A stretch of 64,000 nt of DNA from Charina bottae (Eukaryota > Chordata > Lepidosauria > Squamata > Charinaidae): contig JALMGJ010000006.1 of the NCBI GenBank assembly GCA_023362775.1, positions 2,330,001 to 2,394,000 of the forward strand. The letters run 5' to 3'. Position numbers and translations under genes: made by a program. How positions within the stretch are numbered: the first letter of the stretch is position 1; every line of letters begins with the position of its first letter. The notes beneath the pieces are model-generated. The model searched no databases and was not told the origin of the DNA. It worked only from the letters and a program-made list of their open reading frames with translations. Of the stretch, positions 45,161 to 54,973 are shown one piece after another.

Positions 45161-45514
45161 ACGTTTGCCAGCATCCCTGCTGCCCCCGTGCAACTCCTGG
45201 GGAAAGCCTGTCTGCAGGGGCGCCCAGGGGAGGGGATCCAAACAACCAAAATGGACGTTGTACCCAGGAAATCAAAATTCCGCCTTTTTTGCCCACGCAA
45301 CATGCATGTTAAAAAGTGGCAGAGCTTTGACCACGTGGGCACAACTGCCACCTTGACTTTTGTGACCCCCTGTGGGGAAGGCCCTGCCTATTCAGTAAGC
45401 TGTTCCCGATGACTTTTCTCCTTCCCCAAGAAAATCTCCCCATCACTGAATTATCAGGAGTAGGTGAAGGGCTGACCCCCCCCCCCGTTTCTTTTTTAAA
45501 AATTTTATCCTGCC

Positions 45515-46120
45515 TTTATTATTTTTATAAATAACTGAAGGCAGCGAACGTACCTAATACTCCTTCCTCCTCCTATTTTCCCCACAACAACAACCCTGTG
45601 AGGTGAGCTGGGCTGAGAGACAGGGAATGGTCCAAAGTCACCTAGCCGGCTTTCATGCCTACGACAGGACTACAGGTAGTCCTCACCTAACGACCACAAC
45701 TAGTACCAGAATTTTGGTTGCTAAGCGAAGCAATCATTAAGCAAATCCAACCCAATTTTACAATCTTTTTTGTGGCAGCCGTTAAGAGAACCACGTGGTC
45801 TCTAAGCAAATCATACAGTTCCCCACTGATTTTGCTTGCCAGAAGCCAGCTGGAAAGGTCGAAAATGGCAATCACGTGACCATGGGACACTGCAACAGTC
45901 ATAAAATGCGAACTGGTTGCCAAGTGCCCGAATCATGATCACGTGACCGTGGGGACACTGCAATGGTCGTAAGTGTGAGGACCAGTCATAAGTCGTTTTT
46001 TTCAGCACCATCATAAGTCTGAACCGTCACTAAACGAATGGTTGTTCAGCGAGGACTACCTGTAGAACTCACAGCCTCCTGGTTTCTAGCCTGGAGCTTT
46101 AACCACTAGACCAAACCTTT
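45515..46120 (-). mobile_element. tRNA-derived SINE of the second family, split by a Tigger-like MITE
   Basis: On the minus strand the head is at about 46065-46120 (gtttggtctagtggttaaag) and the tail at 45515-45670 (caaccctgtgaggtgagctg on the plus strand). The two halves are separated exactly by the MITE at 45673-46062 with its TA duplication. Confidence 0.75.
45673..46062. mobile_element. Tigger-like MITE inserted in a SINE
   Basis: The ends CAGGTAGTCCTCA and gaggactacctg are flanked by TA at 45671-45672 and 46063-46064. The insertion splits an older SINE, which gives the order of events. Confidence 0.85.
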
Positions 46121-46124
46121 TTGT

Positions 46125-46351
46125 AGCAGTGTGCTATGGTTCTTTCAGAATGAGCATGCTGGTTTCAGCAAGCGTTCGAGTCTTTATTGCGCATATGAAG
46201 ATTAAGGAACTGGGGGGGAGAACATAACAATCACAAAGGACAGTATCTTGGTTCAATGTCAGAGAAACACAGGCGTGCGCACACAGGGATGGCAGACTTG
46301 AACCTCACGCTCCCAGTCTTAATCCAGCACGAGCACCACTACACCGCAAGC

Positions 46352-46390
<39 letters not shown>

Positions 46391-47534
46391 GTATTTAGAA
46401 GTATCATAACTAGCTGAGTATTTAAATGCTTTGCCAGAATGTGAATTCTACAAGACGTTTATCAGATATTTCCTGCTGGATGGTCCTCCCGTGAGCGAAA
46501 GGAGGAGACACGGTAAGTGGTCGTAGCCACAGCTCCAAGCTTTGTTCAACCCCACATTGTCATGACTTGTCTCCTGGGAATGTTGAGAGCTGCCACCTGG
46601 CAATCAAAACTCACTCGTTCGAGATCCTCTCTCAAAACAACATGGTAAGATGAGATGAGTGGTAAAAGTTCAGGAGTCTGGGAGCACCTTTTTGTTGGAA
46701 TCCGGCAAATCAAGCATGCCTCATTAGCATATGGGTGATTGCTCTAGGAGGAAAACTCTGTGCTAGAGGAAGCTGCTTGTTGCCCCTCCCACTTCTTCTC
46801 TCTCTCTGATTCTCCATCCTGGAAGGAGGCACGTGTCTGAGCTCCCTCCATGGAGAGGCCATGTGCTAGGCCTCAACTCCAGAGGCCTTTTTCCCCACTT
46901 TCTCCACGCAGCCTCTGGCAGCTAACAGGGCCAGAGGTATACAGTTTAGGGAACAGAAAGAAGAACTGAAACATCATTTTTCTACTAAAATGGCTGTACG
47001 TGTACCAAAAGAGTAAGAACTCTTTTGTACTTACTTTTTGTACCTGCAATGTCTAAGTGTGTGATTCTTTATGCTTGGGTGGGCTAAAAGTGTAAGAATA
47101 AGAACCTGAATCTGTCTAACGTGCTCACTGGCTGTGTTTTTAAACAATATTCCTTTTTCTGTGCATGAGTTTACACAACGTTAAGCTCTGCTCCATTCAC
47201 TGGTTCTAACAGGCCACTGAATGATCTTCACTTTTTGGACTAAACCATAATTATCATTTCATCAGATGCATGGACTGGTTAGACCGATGCAGGATTTCAG
47301 TTGGGGTGAGGTGGGAAAATGGAGGGGAAGACAGGCTGGTTAAGCAGAGGCAGGCTCCGTGTGAGACAGGTGGCAAGTCCTTTATCCATTAAAGAACTGT
47401 GATGTGTTCAAAATCCTTTGTGTTTGTTGAGACCTTCTGAGATGGCCAGAAACCATTTGATTGTGGGAGGTCAGCCGTTTCTCGTTCAGGGGGGTTGTTA
47501 AAGTCTCCTTTTCCCAAAACGGTCACTGTGTTAG
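46125..47534. other. Intergenic sequence with possible LTR-like start
   Basis: At 46125-46200 a stretch with gtctttattgcgc (reverse AATAAA) looks like part of an LTR, but no second copy or target duplication is visible. The rest is unrecognised. Confidence 0.25.
46351..46389. repeat. (GAT)n microsatellite
   Basis: About thirteen trinucleotide units in an otherwise unrecognised stretch. Confidence 0.9.
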
Positions 47535-47995
47535 CTTGATGACTAAGTGTAGACTAGTCCGCACTATCGTGTTCCCCATAGCTACTTATGGCTGTGAAAG
47601 TTGGACGATGAAAAAGTTGGATAGAAGGAAAATTGATTCTTTTGAACTATGGTGTTGGAGGAGGCTCTTGCGAATCCCTTGGACTGCAAAGATAACGAAT
47701 AAATAAGTGTTGAAGCGCATAAATCCAGACATGTCACTGGAAGGAAAAATAACAAAACTTAGACTTAGTTACCTCGGTCATGTCACGAGATCAACATTGT
47801 TGGAGAAAGACGTTATGCTTGGAACGGTCAGTGGCAAAAGACAAGGACGCCAAAGAACGCGCTGGTTGGATGTAATCAAAGCAGACACAGCCCAAAATTT
47901 AAAGCAACAGAAAGAAGCTGTACAAGATCGGAAATCATGGAGAGAGCTGGCTTACGGAATCGCCAAGGGTCGGGTACGACTGAATGGATAATTCG
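47535..47995 (+). mobile_element. RTE LINE 3' fragment
   Basis: The sequence TYGCESWTMKKLDRRKIDSF, an in-frame stop near 47704, then RLSYLGHVTRSTLLEKDVML and AKGRVRLNG mark the C-terminal end of an RTE ORF2. It is closer to the split copy at 51.8-53.1 kb than to BovB. It ends in an (attcg)n tail. Confidence 0.8.
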
Positions 47996-48570
47996 ATTCG
48001 ATAGTGTCCTGGGAGGTTAAAATGCTCCGATATTACTTTGTCCTTGTTTTGAGCCCTGATGTCAACTATGGGTCCATTAATTCTTCGCGCAACGTTCGTC
48101 CTGTTCGTCCTGCGTGGGATCCAGAGAGGAGCTGGTCCATGAAGGATGCTTCCCACAGCAGAGCTAAAACATTCAACTAATATTGCATCCTGAGCCCAGC
48201 TAGGTGGCCACAGCAAGCTGATCCCCAAAAACTAAAGAGGGTCATATCTGGTTGCAGCTGATGGGAGACCAAAAGGAAATTCCAGGGCTATGGCTTTTTT
48301 GGCTAGACGGGGAAGCCAAAAAATATCCTGGAAGAAGACACTAGCCACTTCTGTAGGTGGCCCAGGAGACTTCTGGACGTCTCCCTGACATCTCCTGCAC
48401 TCAAGCTCATCCTGAAGAAGACTTGACTCAGTTGAGCTGCAGGCAGTTCAGATGTTGCCGGGAGTTGCATTCCACTAATATGCACAAGCTTGCAACAACA
48501 GAGTCACTGGTTTGCCTTGAAATTATGGCCTCCAGAACTCTGAGGGGGAATTGCATCCCTAAGTAATCTA

Positions 48571-48635
48571 GATCAATGTTTCTCAACCTTGAAGATGTGT
48601 GGACTTCAACTCCCAGAATTACCCAGCCAGCATGC
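48571..48635. mobile_element. hAT-like palindromic MITE, half copy
   Basis: The left half (aatgtttctcaacc to ccagaattacccagccagc) is present. Confidence 0.6.
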
Positions 48636-48722
48636 ATACCAAGAAATGCATATCGAATTTTAATCTGTATTTGTCTCTGTCTCTCTGCTTCCTGGAGAAG
48701 TTACCACAGGGAGAAAAAAATT

Positions 48723-48794
48723 GGGCTCGTCCGGGATTTGAACCCGGGACCTCTCGCACCCTAAGCGAGAATCATACCCCTAGACCAACGAGCC
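48723..48794 (-). tRNA. tRNA-Pro(AGG)
   Basis: A 72-nt cloverleaf on the minus strand beginning GGCTCGTTGGTCTAGGGGTA. Acceptor GGCTCGT/ACGAGCC is fully paired, the anticodon stem CTCGC/GCGAG encloses TTAGGGT (AGG), and the T arm is ccggg/cccgg. A and B boxes are intact, and a T7 terminator lies directly downstream at 48714-48720. It looks functional and matches the vertebrate tRNA-Pro consensus. Confidence 0.93.
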
Positions 48795-49039
48795 AGCTGT
48801 TTTATATGTCTTCCAGATGCTTCCTTCAGACAGACTGCTAATTATAGGCTCAAATTTCATTCTTGGCTCATGGCAAGGAATAGAACCAGTTATGCGCCAC
48901 ATTCATGCGCTTGTTGCCTACACGTTGTTTGGGAGTAAAACTCTTAACTCTTAATTTACTGGGATTTGAACTGTCAACAGTGCACATCATCCAGGGAAGG
49001 TCAAGCATGGGAGGCGGGATTGCATAAACATTTAAATTT

Positions 49040-51774
49040 TGCTGGATGTACTTGGGAACTTCACATCAGATGACCACCAGATCTACTGCTGTGGACAAGA
49101 GGACCACAGAAGAAATGGAGTAGCCTTCATAATTAATAATAAAGTGGCTAAAGCAGTGCTTGGATACAATCCAAAAAATGATAGAATGATCTCAATTCGA
49201 ATTCAGGGTAAGCCATTTAACATCACAGTGATCCAAATATACGCCCCAACCACAGATGCTGAAGAAGCAGAAGTAGATCAGTTCTGTGAGGATCTGTAGC
49301 ACCTACTGGATAATACACCAAAAAGAGATGTTATTGTCATTACAGGAGACTGGAATGCTAAGGTGGGTAGTCAGACGACACCTGGAATTACAGGCAAGCA
49401 TGGTCTGGGAGAACAAAATGAAGCAGGACATAGACTGATAGAATTTTGCCAAGACAACTCACTGTGCATAACAAACACTCTCTTCCAACAACCTAAAAGA
49501 CGACTTTATACATGGACTTCACCAGATGGTCGACACCGAAATCAGATTGACTACATCCTTTGCAGCCAAAGGTGGCGGACATCTATACAGTCGGTAAAAA
49601 CAAGACCTGGAGCTGACTGTAGTTCAGATCACGAACTTCTTATTGCAAAATTTAGAACCAGACTAAAGAGAATAGGGAAGACCCACATATCAGTTAGATA
49701 TGGAGCTCACTAATATTCCTAAGGAATATGCAGTGGAGGTGAAGAATAGATTTAAGGGACTAGATTTAGTAGATAGGGTCCCGGAAGAACTATGGACAGA
49801 AGTTTGCAACATTGTTCAGGAGGCGGCAACAAAAAACGTCCCAAAGAAAAAGAAAACCAAGAAGGCAAGATGGCTGTCTGCTGAGACACTGGAAGTAGCC
49901 CAAGAAAGAAGGAAAGCAAAAGGCAACAGTGACAGGGGGAGATATGCCCAATTCAATGCAAAATTCCAGAGGTTAGCCAGAAGAGATAAGGAATTATTTT
50001 TAAACAAGCAATGCGCGGAAGTGGAAGAAGACAATAGAATAGGAAGGACAAGGGACCTCTTCCAGAAAATTAGAAACATCGGAGGAAAATTCCAGGCAAA
50101 AATGGGTATGATCAAAAACAAAGATGGTAAGGACCTAACAGAAGCAGAAGAGATCAAGAAAAGGTGGCAAGAATATACGGAAGATCTGTATAGGAAGGAT
50201 AATAATATTGGAGATAGCTTTGACGGTGTGGTCAGTGAGTTAGAGCCAGACATCCTGAAGAGTGAGGTTGAATGGGCCTTAAGAAGCATTGCTAATAACA
50301 AGGCAGGAGGAGACGACGGTATCCCAGCTGAACTGTTTAAAATCTTGCAAGATGATGCTGTCGGGGTGATGCATGCCATATGCCAGCAAATTTGGAAAAC
50401 ACAAGAATGACCATCAGATTGGAAAAAATCAACTTATATCCCCATACCAAAAAAGGGAAGCACTAAAGAATGTTCAAACTATCGAACAGTGGCACTTATT
50501 TCACATGCCAGTAAGGTAATGCTCAAGATCTTGCAAGGTAGACTCCAGCAATTCATGGAGCGAGAATTGCCAGATGTACAAGCTGGAATTAGAAAAGGCA
50601 GAGGAACTAGAGACCAAATTGCCAATATCCGCTGGATAATGGAGAAAGCCAGGGAGTTTCAGAAAAACATCTACTGTATTTTTGTTTTATTGACTATTCT
50701 AAAGCCTTTGACTGTGTGGATCATAACAAATTGTGGCAAGTTCTTGGTGGTATGGGGATACCAAGTCATCTTGTCTGCCTCCTGAGGAATCTGTATAACG
50801 ACCAAGTAGCAACGGTAAGAACAGAGCACGGAACAACGGACTGGTTTAAGATTGGGAAAGGAGTACGGCAGGGCTGTATACTCTCACCCTACCTATTCAA
50901 CCTGTACGCAGAACACATCATGCGACGTGCTGGGCTTGAGGAATCCAAGGCTGGAGTTAAAATCGCTGGAAGAAACATTAACAATCTTAGATATGCAGAT
51001 GATACCACTTTGATGGGTGAAAGCGAGGAGGAGTTGAGGAGCCTTATGACAAAGGTGAAAGAAGAAAGTGCAAAATCTGGGTTGCAGTTAAACCTCAAAA
51101 AAACCAAGATTATGGCAACCAGCTTGATTGATAACTGGCAAATAGAGGGAGAAAAAGTGGAGGCAGTGACAGACTTTGTATTTCTAGGCGCAAAGTTTAC
51201 TGCAGATGCTGACTGCAGCCAGGAAATCAGAAGACGTCTACTTCTTGGGAGGAGAGCAATGGCAAATCTTGATAAAATAGTTAAGAGCAGAGACATCACA
51301 CTGACAACAAAGGTCCGCATAGTTAAAGCAATGGTATTCCCTGTAGTAACCTATGGCTGCGAGAGCTGGACCATAAGGAAGGCTGAGCAAAGGAAGATAG
51401 ATGCTTTTGAACTATGGTGTTGGAGGAAAATTCTGAGAGTGCCTTGGACTGCAAGAAGATCAAACCAGTCCATACTCCAGGAAATAAAGCCAGACTGCTC
51501 ACTTGAGGGAATGATATTAAAGGCAAAACTGAAGTACTTTGGCCACATAATGAGAAGACAGGATACCCTGGAGAAGAAGCTGATGCTAGGGAAAGTGGAA
51601 GGCAAAAGGAAGAGGGGCCGACCAAGGGCAAGATGGATGGATGGTATTCTGGAGGTGACGGACTCAACCATTGGGGAGCTGGGGATGGTGACGGCCGACA
51701 GAAAGCTCTGGCGTGGGCTGGTCCATGAAGTCACGAAGAGTCGGAAGCGACTGAATGAATAAACAACAACAAAC
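49040..51774 (+). mobile_element. Long BovB-like (RTE) element with APE and RT domains, broken
   Basis: The element is 5' truncated within the APE endonuclease (ITGDWNAKVG, RHRNQIDYIL, SSDHELLI) and runs through the linker to RT (SKAFDCVDH, GVRQGCILSPYLF, YADDTTLM) and the end HEVTKSRKRLNE, with an (aac)n tail. Breaks: TAG at 49297-49299, a frame change near 49697, TGA at 50408, and a frame change near 50685. From 50716 the last 348 codons are open. Confidence 0.9.
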
Positions 51775-52042
51775 TTGGGAACAAACATAATGACAGCAGC
51801 AGCAGATGGACAAGTGACGCTTAAAATTAACAATGAGGAGATTGAATCAGTCCAGGATTTCATCTTTCTTGGATCAAAAATTGTTCACGATGGCAAATCC
51901 ATACCTGAAATCAAACACAGGATAACTTTAGGCCGCACTGCAATGGTCAGCATGAATAAGATCTGGAAGAGCAAAGATATCACCCCATACAAAAGGCAGA
52001 CTAGTTAGAGCAATAGTCTTTCCTATAATGATGTATGGGTGT
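51775..52042 (+). mobile_element. Second RTE subfamily, 5' half of split copy
   Basis: It codes KINNEEIESVQDFIFLGSKI and ITLGRTAMVSMNKIWKSKDI, a different RTE subfamily from the adjoining BovB copy. Its continuation lies at 52681-53090; a younger insertion splits it. Confidence 0.78.
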
Positions 52043-52680
52043 AAAAACTTAAAGAAGGGTGATATCTTCCAATATCTTGGTTCCGATCTCCAAGGCGACG
52101 GTGGCATCAGCGGTGACGTGCGAGCAAGGGTGCGTGCGGCCTGGCTGCGTTGGCGAGAACTCACCGGTGTGCTTTGTGACAAACAGATGCCAATCCGTCT
52201 CAAATCTAAGATCTATAAGACGATTGTCCGCCCTCTGGCATTGTATGGCACCGAGTGTTGGGCAGCAACAAAGAGTGTAGAGAGCCGTCTCCATGTTATG
52301 GAAATGTGTATGCTCCGTTGGATATCGGGCATCTCCGTACTCGACCATGTCACAAATGATGCCATTCGACAACAGCTAGGCGTGTCATTAATGACAGAGA
52401 AGATGAGAGAAAGCCGGCTTCGTTGGTATGGACACGTCCTTAGAGCGGCACCTTCCACTGTCGCCAAAATAGCTTACCATCTTAAAATCGATGGCCGACG
52501 GCCACGTGGGCGACCAAAACAGAGATGGCAGGACACCATCAATAAGGACATGCAAATTGGTGGGCTACGCCCTGAGGATGCGGATGATCGGGCCAAGTGG
52601 TGTTTCAAGATCCGAAAAGCAGACCCTGCGAAAATAGTGGGAAAACGCTAGGAAGGAGGAGGAGGAGGAGGAGGAGGAGG
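52043..52680 (+). mobile_element. Divergent RTE-clade LINE tail inserted into another RTE
   Basis: The frame is open for about 200 codons to its natural stop at 52651: FQYLGSDLQGDGGISGDVRA, KSKIYKTIVRPLALYGTECW, MRESRLRWYGHVLRA, RPRGRPKQRWQDTI. It ends in a (gga)n tail, not (aac)n, and is flanked by an 8-bp duplication atgggtgt at 52035-52042 and 52681-52688. The lineage is far from BovB; sequences of this kind are familiar from RTE elements of nematodes and other invertebrates as well as some vertebrates. Confidence 0.8.
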
Positions 52681-53130
52681 ATGGGTGTGAGAGTTGGACA
52701 ATAAGAATGGATGACCGAAGAAGAATTGACGCATTTGAATTGTGGTGCTGGCGTAAATTGTTACGTTTACCATGGACAGCCAGAGTAACCAACAGAGAAG
52801 TGTTGGACCGTATAAACCCAGATACATCACTAGAAGCCAACGTTGTAAGACTACGGCTGACCTACTTTGGCCATGTCATGCGTGCAAACTCACTGGAGAA
52901 GTCGATGATGCTAGGAATTCTTAGTGGAACAAGAAGAAGGGGCAGGCCAAGAACGCGCTGGCTCGACACCATCAAAACAGATACCAAGATGACCATCCAG
53001 CAGTTGAAAGAAGCTGTGCTTGATAGGGCAGCATGGAGAGCTCTCGTCCATAAAATCGCCAAGAGTCGGACACGACTGAACAGTTAAAGACAAGACAAGA
53101 CCAAGACCAAGAGCAAGACCAAGACTTGGG
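52681..53130 (+). mobile_element. Second RTE subfamily, 3' half of split copy
   Basis: It resumes at CESWTI and runs DDRRRIDAFELWCWRKLLRL, then RGRPRTRWLDTIKTD and HKIAKSRTRLNS, then an (acaag/accaag)n tail. It is the continuation of 51775-52042. Confidence 0.8.
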
Positions 53131-53335
53131 AAGAAATACGAAAGAACACAACAACAACAAACAACAGCAATTTATTAAATTTATATGCCACCTGACTCCA
53201 GCGACTCTGGGAGTAGGGGATTTGGGGAGAGGGAGTCCTGCAAATATGCATGGAGAAGTTGGCCTTGCAGTCCCAAACATTCTATTATGGGTGTTTTTAA
53301 AACTCAATCCAACTAATGAACAGGAAAAAAATATA

Positions 53336-53639
53336 CAGGTAGTCCTCGTTTAGCGACCACAATCGGGACCGGCAACTCAGTTGTTAAGGGAAGCGGTTGC
53401 TAAGTGAAACTGCAACTGTGCTTATGATCTGACTTCAGCTTTCCTTGGCTTTACAGCAGTATTTCTCAATCTGAGCAACTGTAAGATCCATACATCTTAA
53501 AGTTACTGAGATTGAGAAACACTGCTTTACAGACCTTGAAGGTCGTAAATGCGAGGACTGGTCGCAAAGTGACTTTTTGATCACCGTAGTAACTGCGAAC
53601 AGTGGCCAAACGAGGCAGTCGTTAAACGAGGACGACCTG
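53336..53639. mobile_element. Tigger-like MITE carrying a nested hAT MITE
   Basis: The ends CAGGTAGTCCTCG and cgaggacgacctg are flanked by TA at 53334-53335 and 53640-53641. A hAT MITE (53457-53524) sits inside it with its own 8-bp duplication. Confidence 0.85.
53457..53524. mobile_element. hAT-like MITE nested in a Tigger-like MITE
   Basis: The ends are cagtatttctcaatctg and agattgagaaacactg, with an exact 8-bp duplication ctttacag at 53449-53456 and 53525-53532. This is the shortest copy here (68 bp). Confidence 0.88.
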
Positions 53640-53641
53640 TA

Positions 53642-54420
53642 CATACAGGCAACAGAGTTAGCAATATAGTGCAATCTCAGAATTCATACCTGTAATGATA
53701 ATAATATATTTTTTAGAAAATTATGTTAAAGACAGAACAATTCTATTTTGATCATATTCCTTAGAAGTCTTCTTCCGTGCCTCTTTGTTGGAGAAAAAGG
53801 AAATCAACTGTTCGGAAAGAGCAACTTTCAGGAATCCATCAGTGCCCATCAGAGGGAGGTTCCACCCTCGCACCCCAATCCTGTAACTGGAGTTAGGATG
53901 ACGACGTTTCAAGGAGACCGGGCGGCTGAGCCATGACGCACCTTGTTGGGCCAACGGCAGCGAGGACCCAGGTCCTCGCAAGCAAGAAGATGACCTGGCG
54001 CCTTTTCAGTTGACCAGCCTTGCCAGAAGGTTAGACTCATCAAATGTAGGGATACCCAACTGGGCTGCAAAAGTCATTAGAGGGATGCCGAAAACTCTCA
54101 TCCTTGGCTGCCATCTGATTTTGGCAGCCCAAATCCAACTCAGTGGAGAGATTAGCCCATCGGTCAGGACCAGCTTGCAAATCTCTCTGATTTCACTTTA
54201 CAAGGGTCCAGCAAATCCAATCCCCCCACCCTCTTTGTTTCCCTTCAAGTAGGATTTCTACATAGACAGAAGCCGAGATTCTGACAGAGCGATAGCTAAG
54301 GCAGTGTTGGCTTCTTGGGCCCCAAAGAGAGAAGCCGAGGTGGTCCCTCAGGATGGATTTTGCCTTTGGTCCTTCCCACCTTTGCCCTCTGGGTCTCGAG
54401 ATCCTGCTAGTCCAGCAAAT
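53642..54420. other. Upstream flank of OPN1SW
   Basis: No gene or clear repeat. It may hold further distal photoreceptor control sites that I cannot identify. Confidence 0.3.
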
Positions 54421-54422
54421 GA

Positions 54423-54572
54423 GATTACATTCTCAGGGAGGTTTATGGAACAGAAGGCAGGGATCTTATGCATCCCTAATCCCCAAGTTTGCCTCTTGGA
54501 TGATCAGGATTAGCAGCTGAGCCCATCTTGAGCCACTAAGCGGACTTTGTCCTCCGCCAGCGTCCTATAATA
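54423..54572 (+). promoter_or_regulatory. Probable OPN1SW proximal promoter with CRX/OTX-type sites and TATA-like box
   Basis: Within 205 bp before the ATG there are three OTX/CRX core words: GATTA at 54423-54427, TAATCC at 54477-54482 and GGATTA (reverse TAATCC) at 54507-54512. A TATA-like TATAATA lies at 54566-54572, 55 bp before the start codon. Clusters of CRX sites before a TATA box are typical of photoreceptor promoters; the sites themselves are short, so this is an inference. Confidence 0.5.
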
Positions 54573-54627
54573 GGAGAGGAGGAGGTCTTCTGGAAAGGTC
54601 CACACCGGGGTCCCTGTCTTGGGAAGG

Positions 54628-54973
54628 ATGTCCGGAGAAGAAGACTTCTACCTCTTTGAAAACATCTCCTCCGTGGGGCCCTGGGACGGTCCCCAGTACC
54701 ACATTGCCCCCATGTGGGCCTTCCGATTCCAAACCGCCTTCATGGGCTTGGTGTTCTTTGCCGGGACCCCCCTCAACGCCATCATCCTCATTGTCACCAT
54801 TAAGTACAAGAAGCTGCGGCAGCCCCTGAATTACATCTTGGTCAACATCTCTTTTGCCGGGCTCCTCTTCTGCGTCTTCGCTGTCTTCACCGTCTTCTTG
54901 GCCAGCTCCCAAGGCTACTTCTTCTTCGGGCGTCACGTCTGTGCCTTGGAGGCCTTCCTGGGCTCGGTGGCAG
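54628..54973 (+). CDS. OPN1SW: OPN1SW exon 1 (helices 1-3 start)
   Basis: This exon codes the extracellular N-terminus, helices 1 and 2 and the start of helix 3, ending SVAG with donor GGCAG/GTAAAT in phase 1. It carries residues L46, F49, T52, F86, A90, T93, E113, A114 and S118 (bovine numbering, by alignment to the fixed asparagine of helix 1 and the LEAF motif). Confidence 0.97.

Noticed and set aside
46125..46710. Possible solo LTR
   Set aside because: No TG/CA ends, second copy or target duplication could be established.
52028..52651. Host gene with 207 codons
   Set aside because: The sequence is clearly the end of an RTE reverse transcriptase, with a retroposon tail and target duplication.
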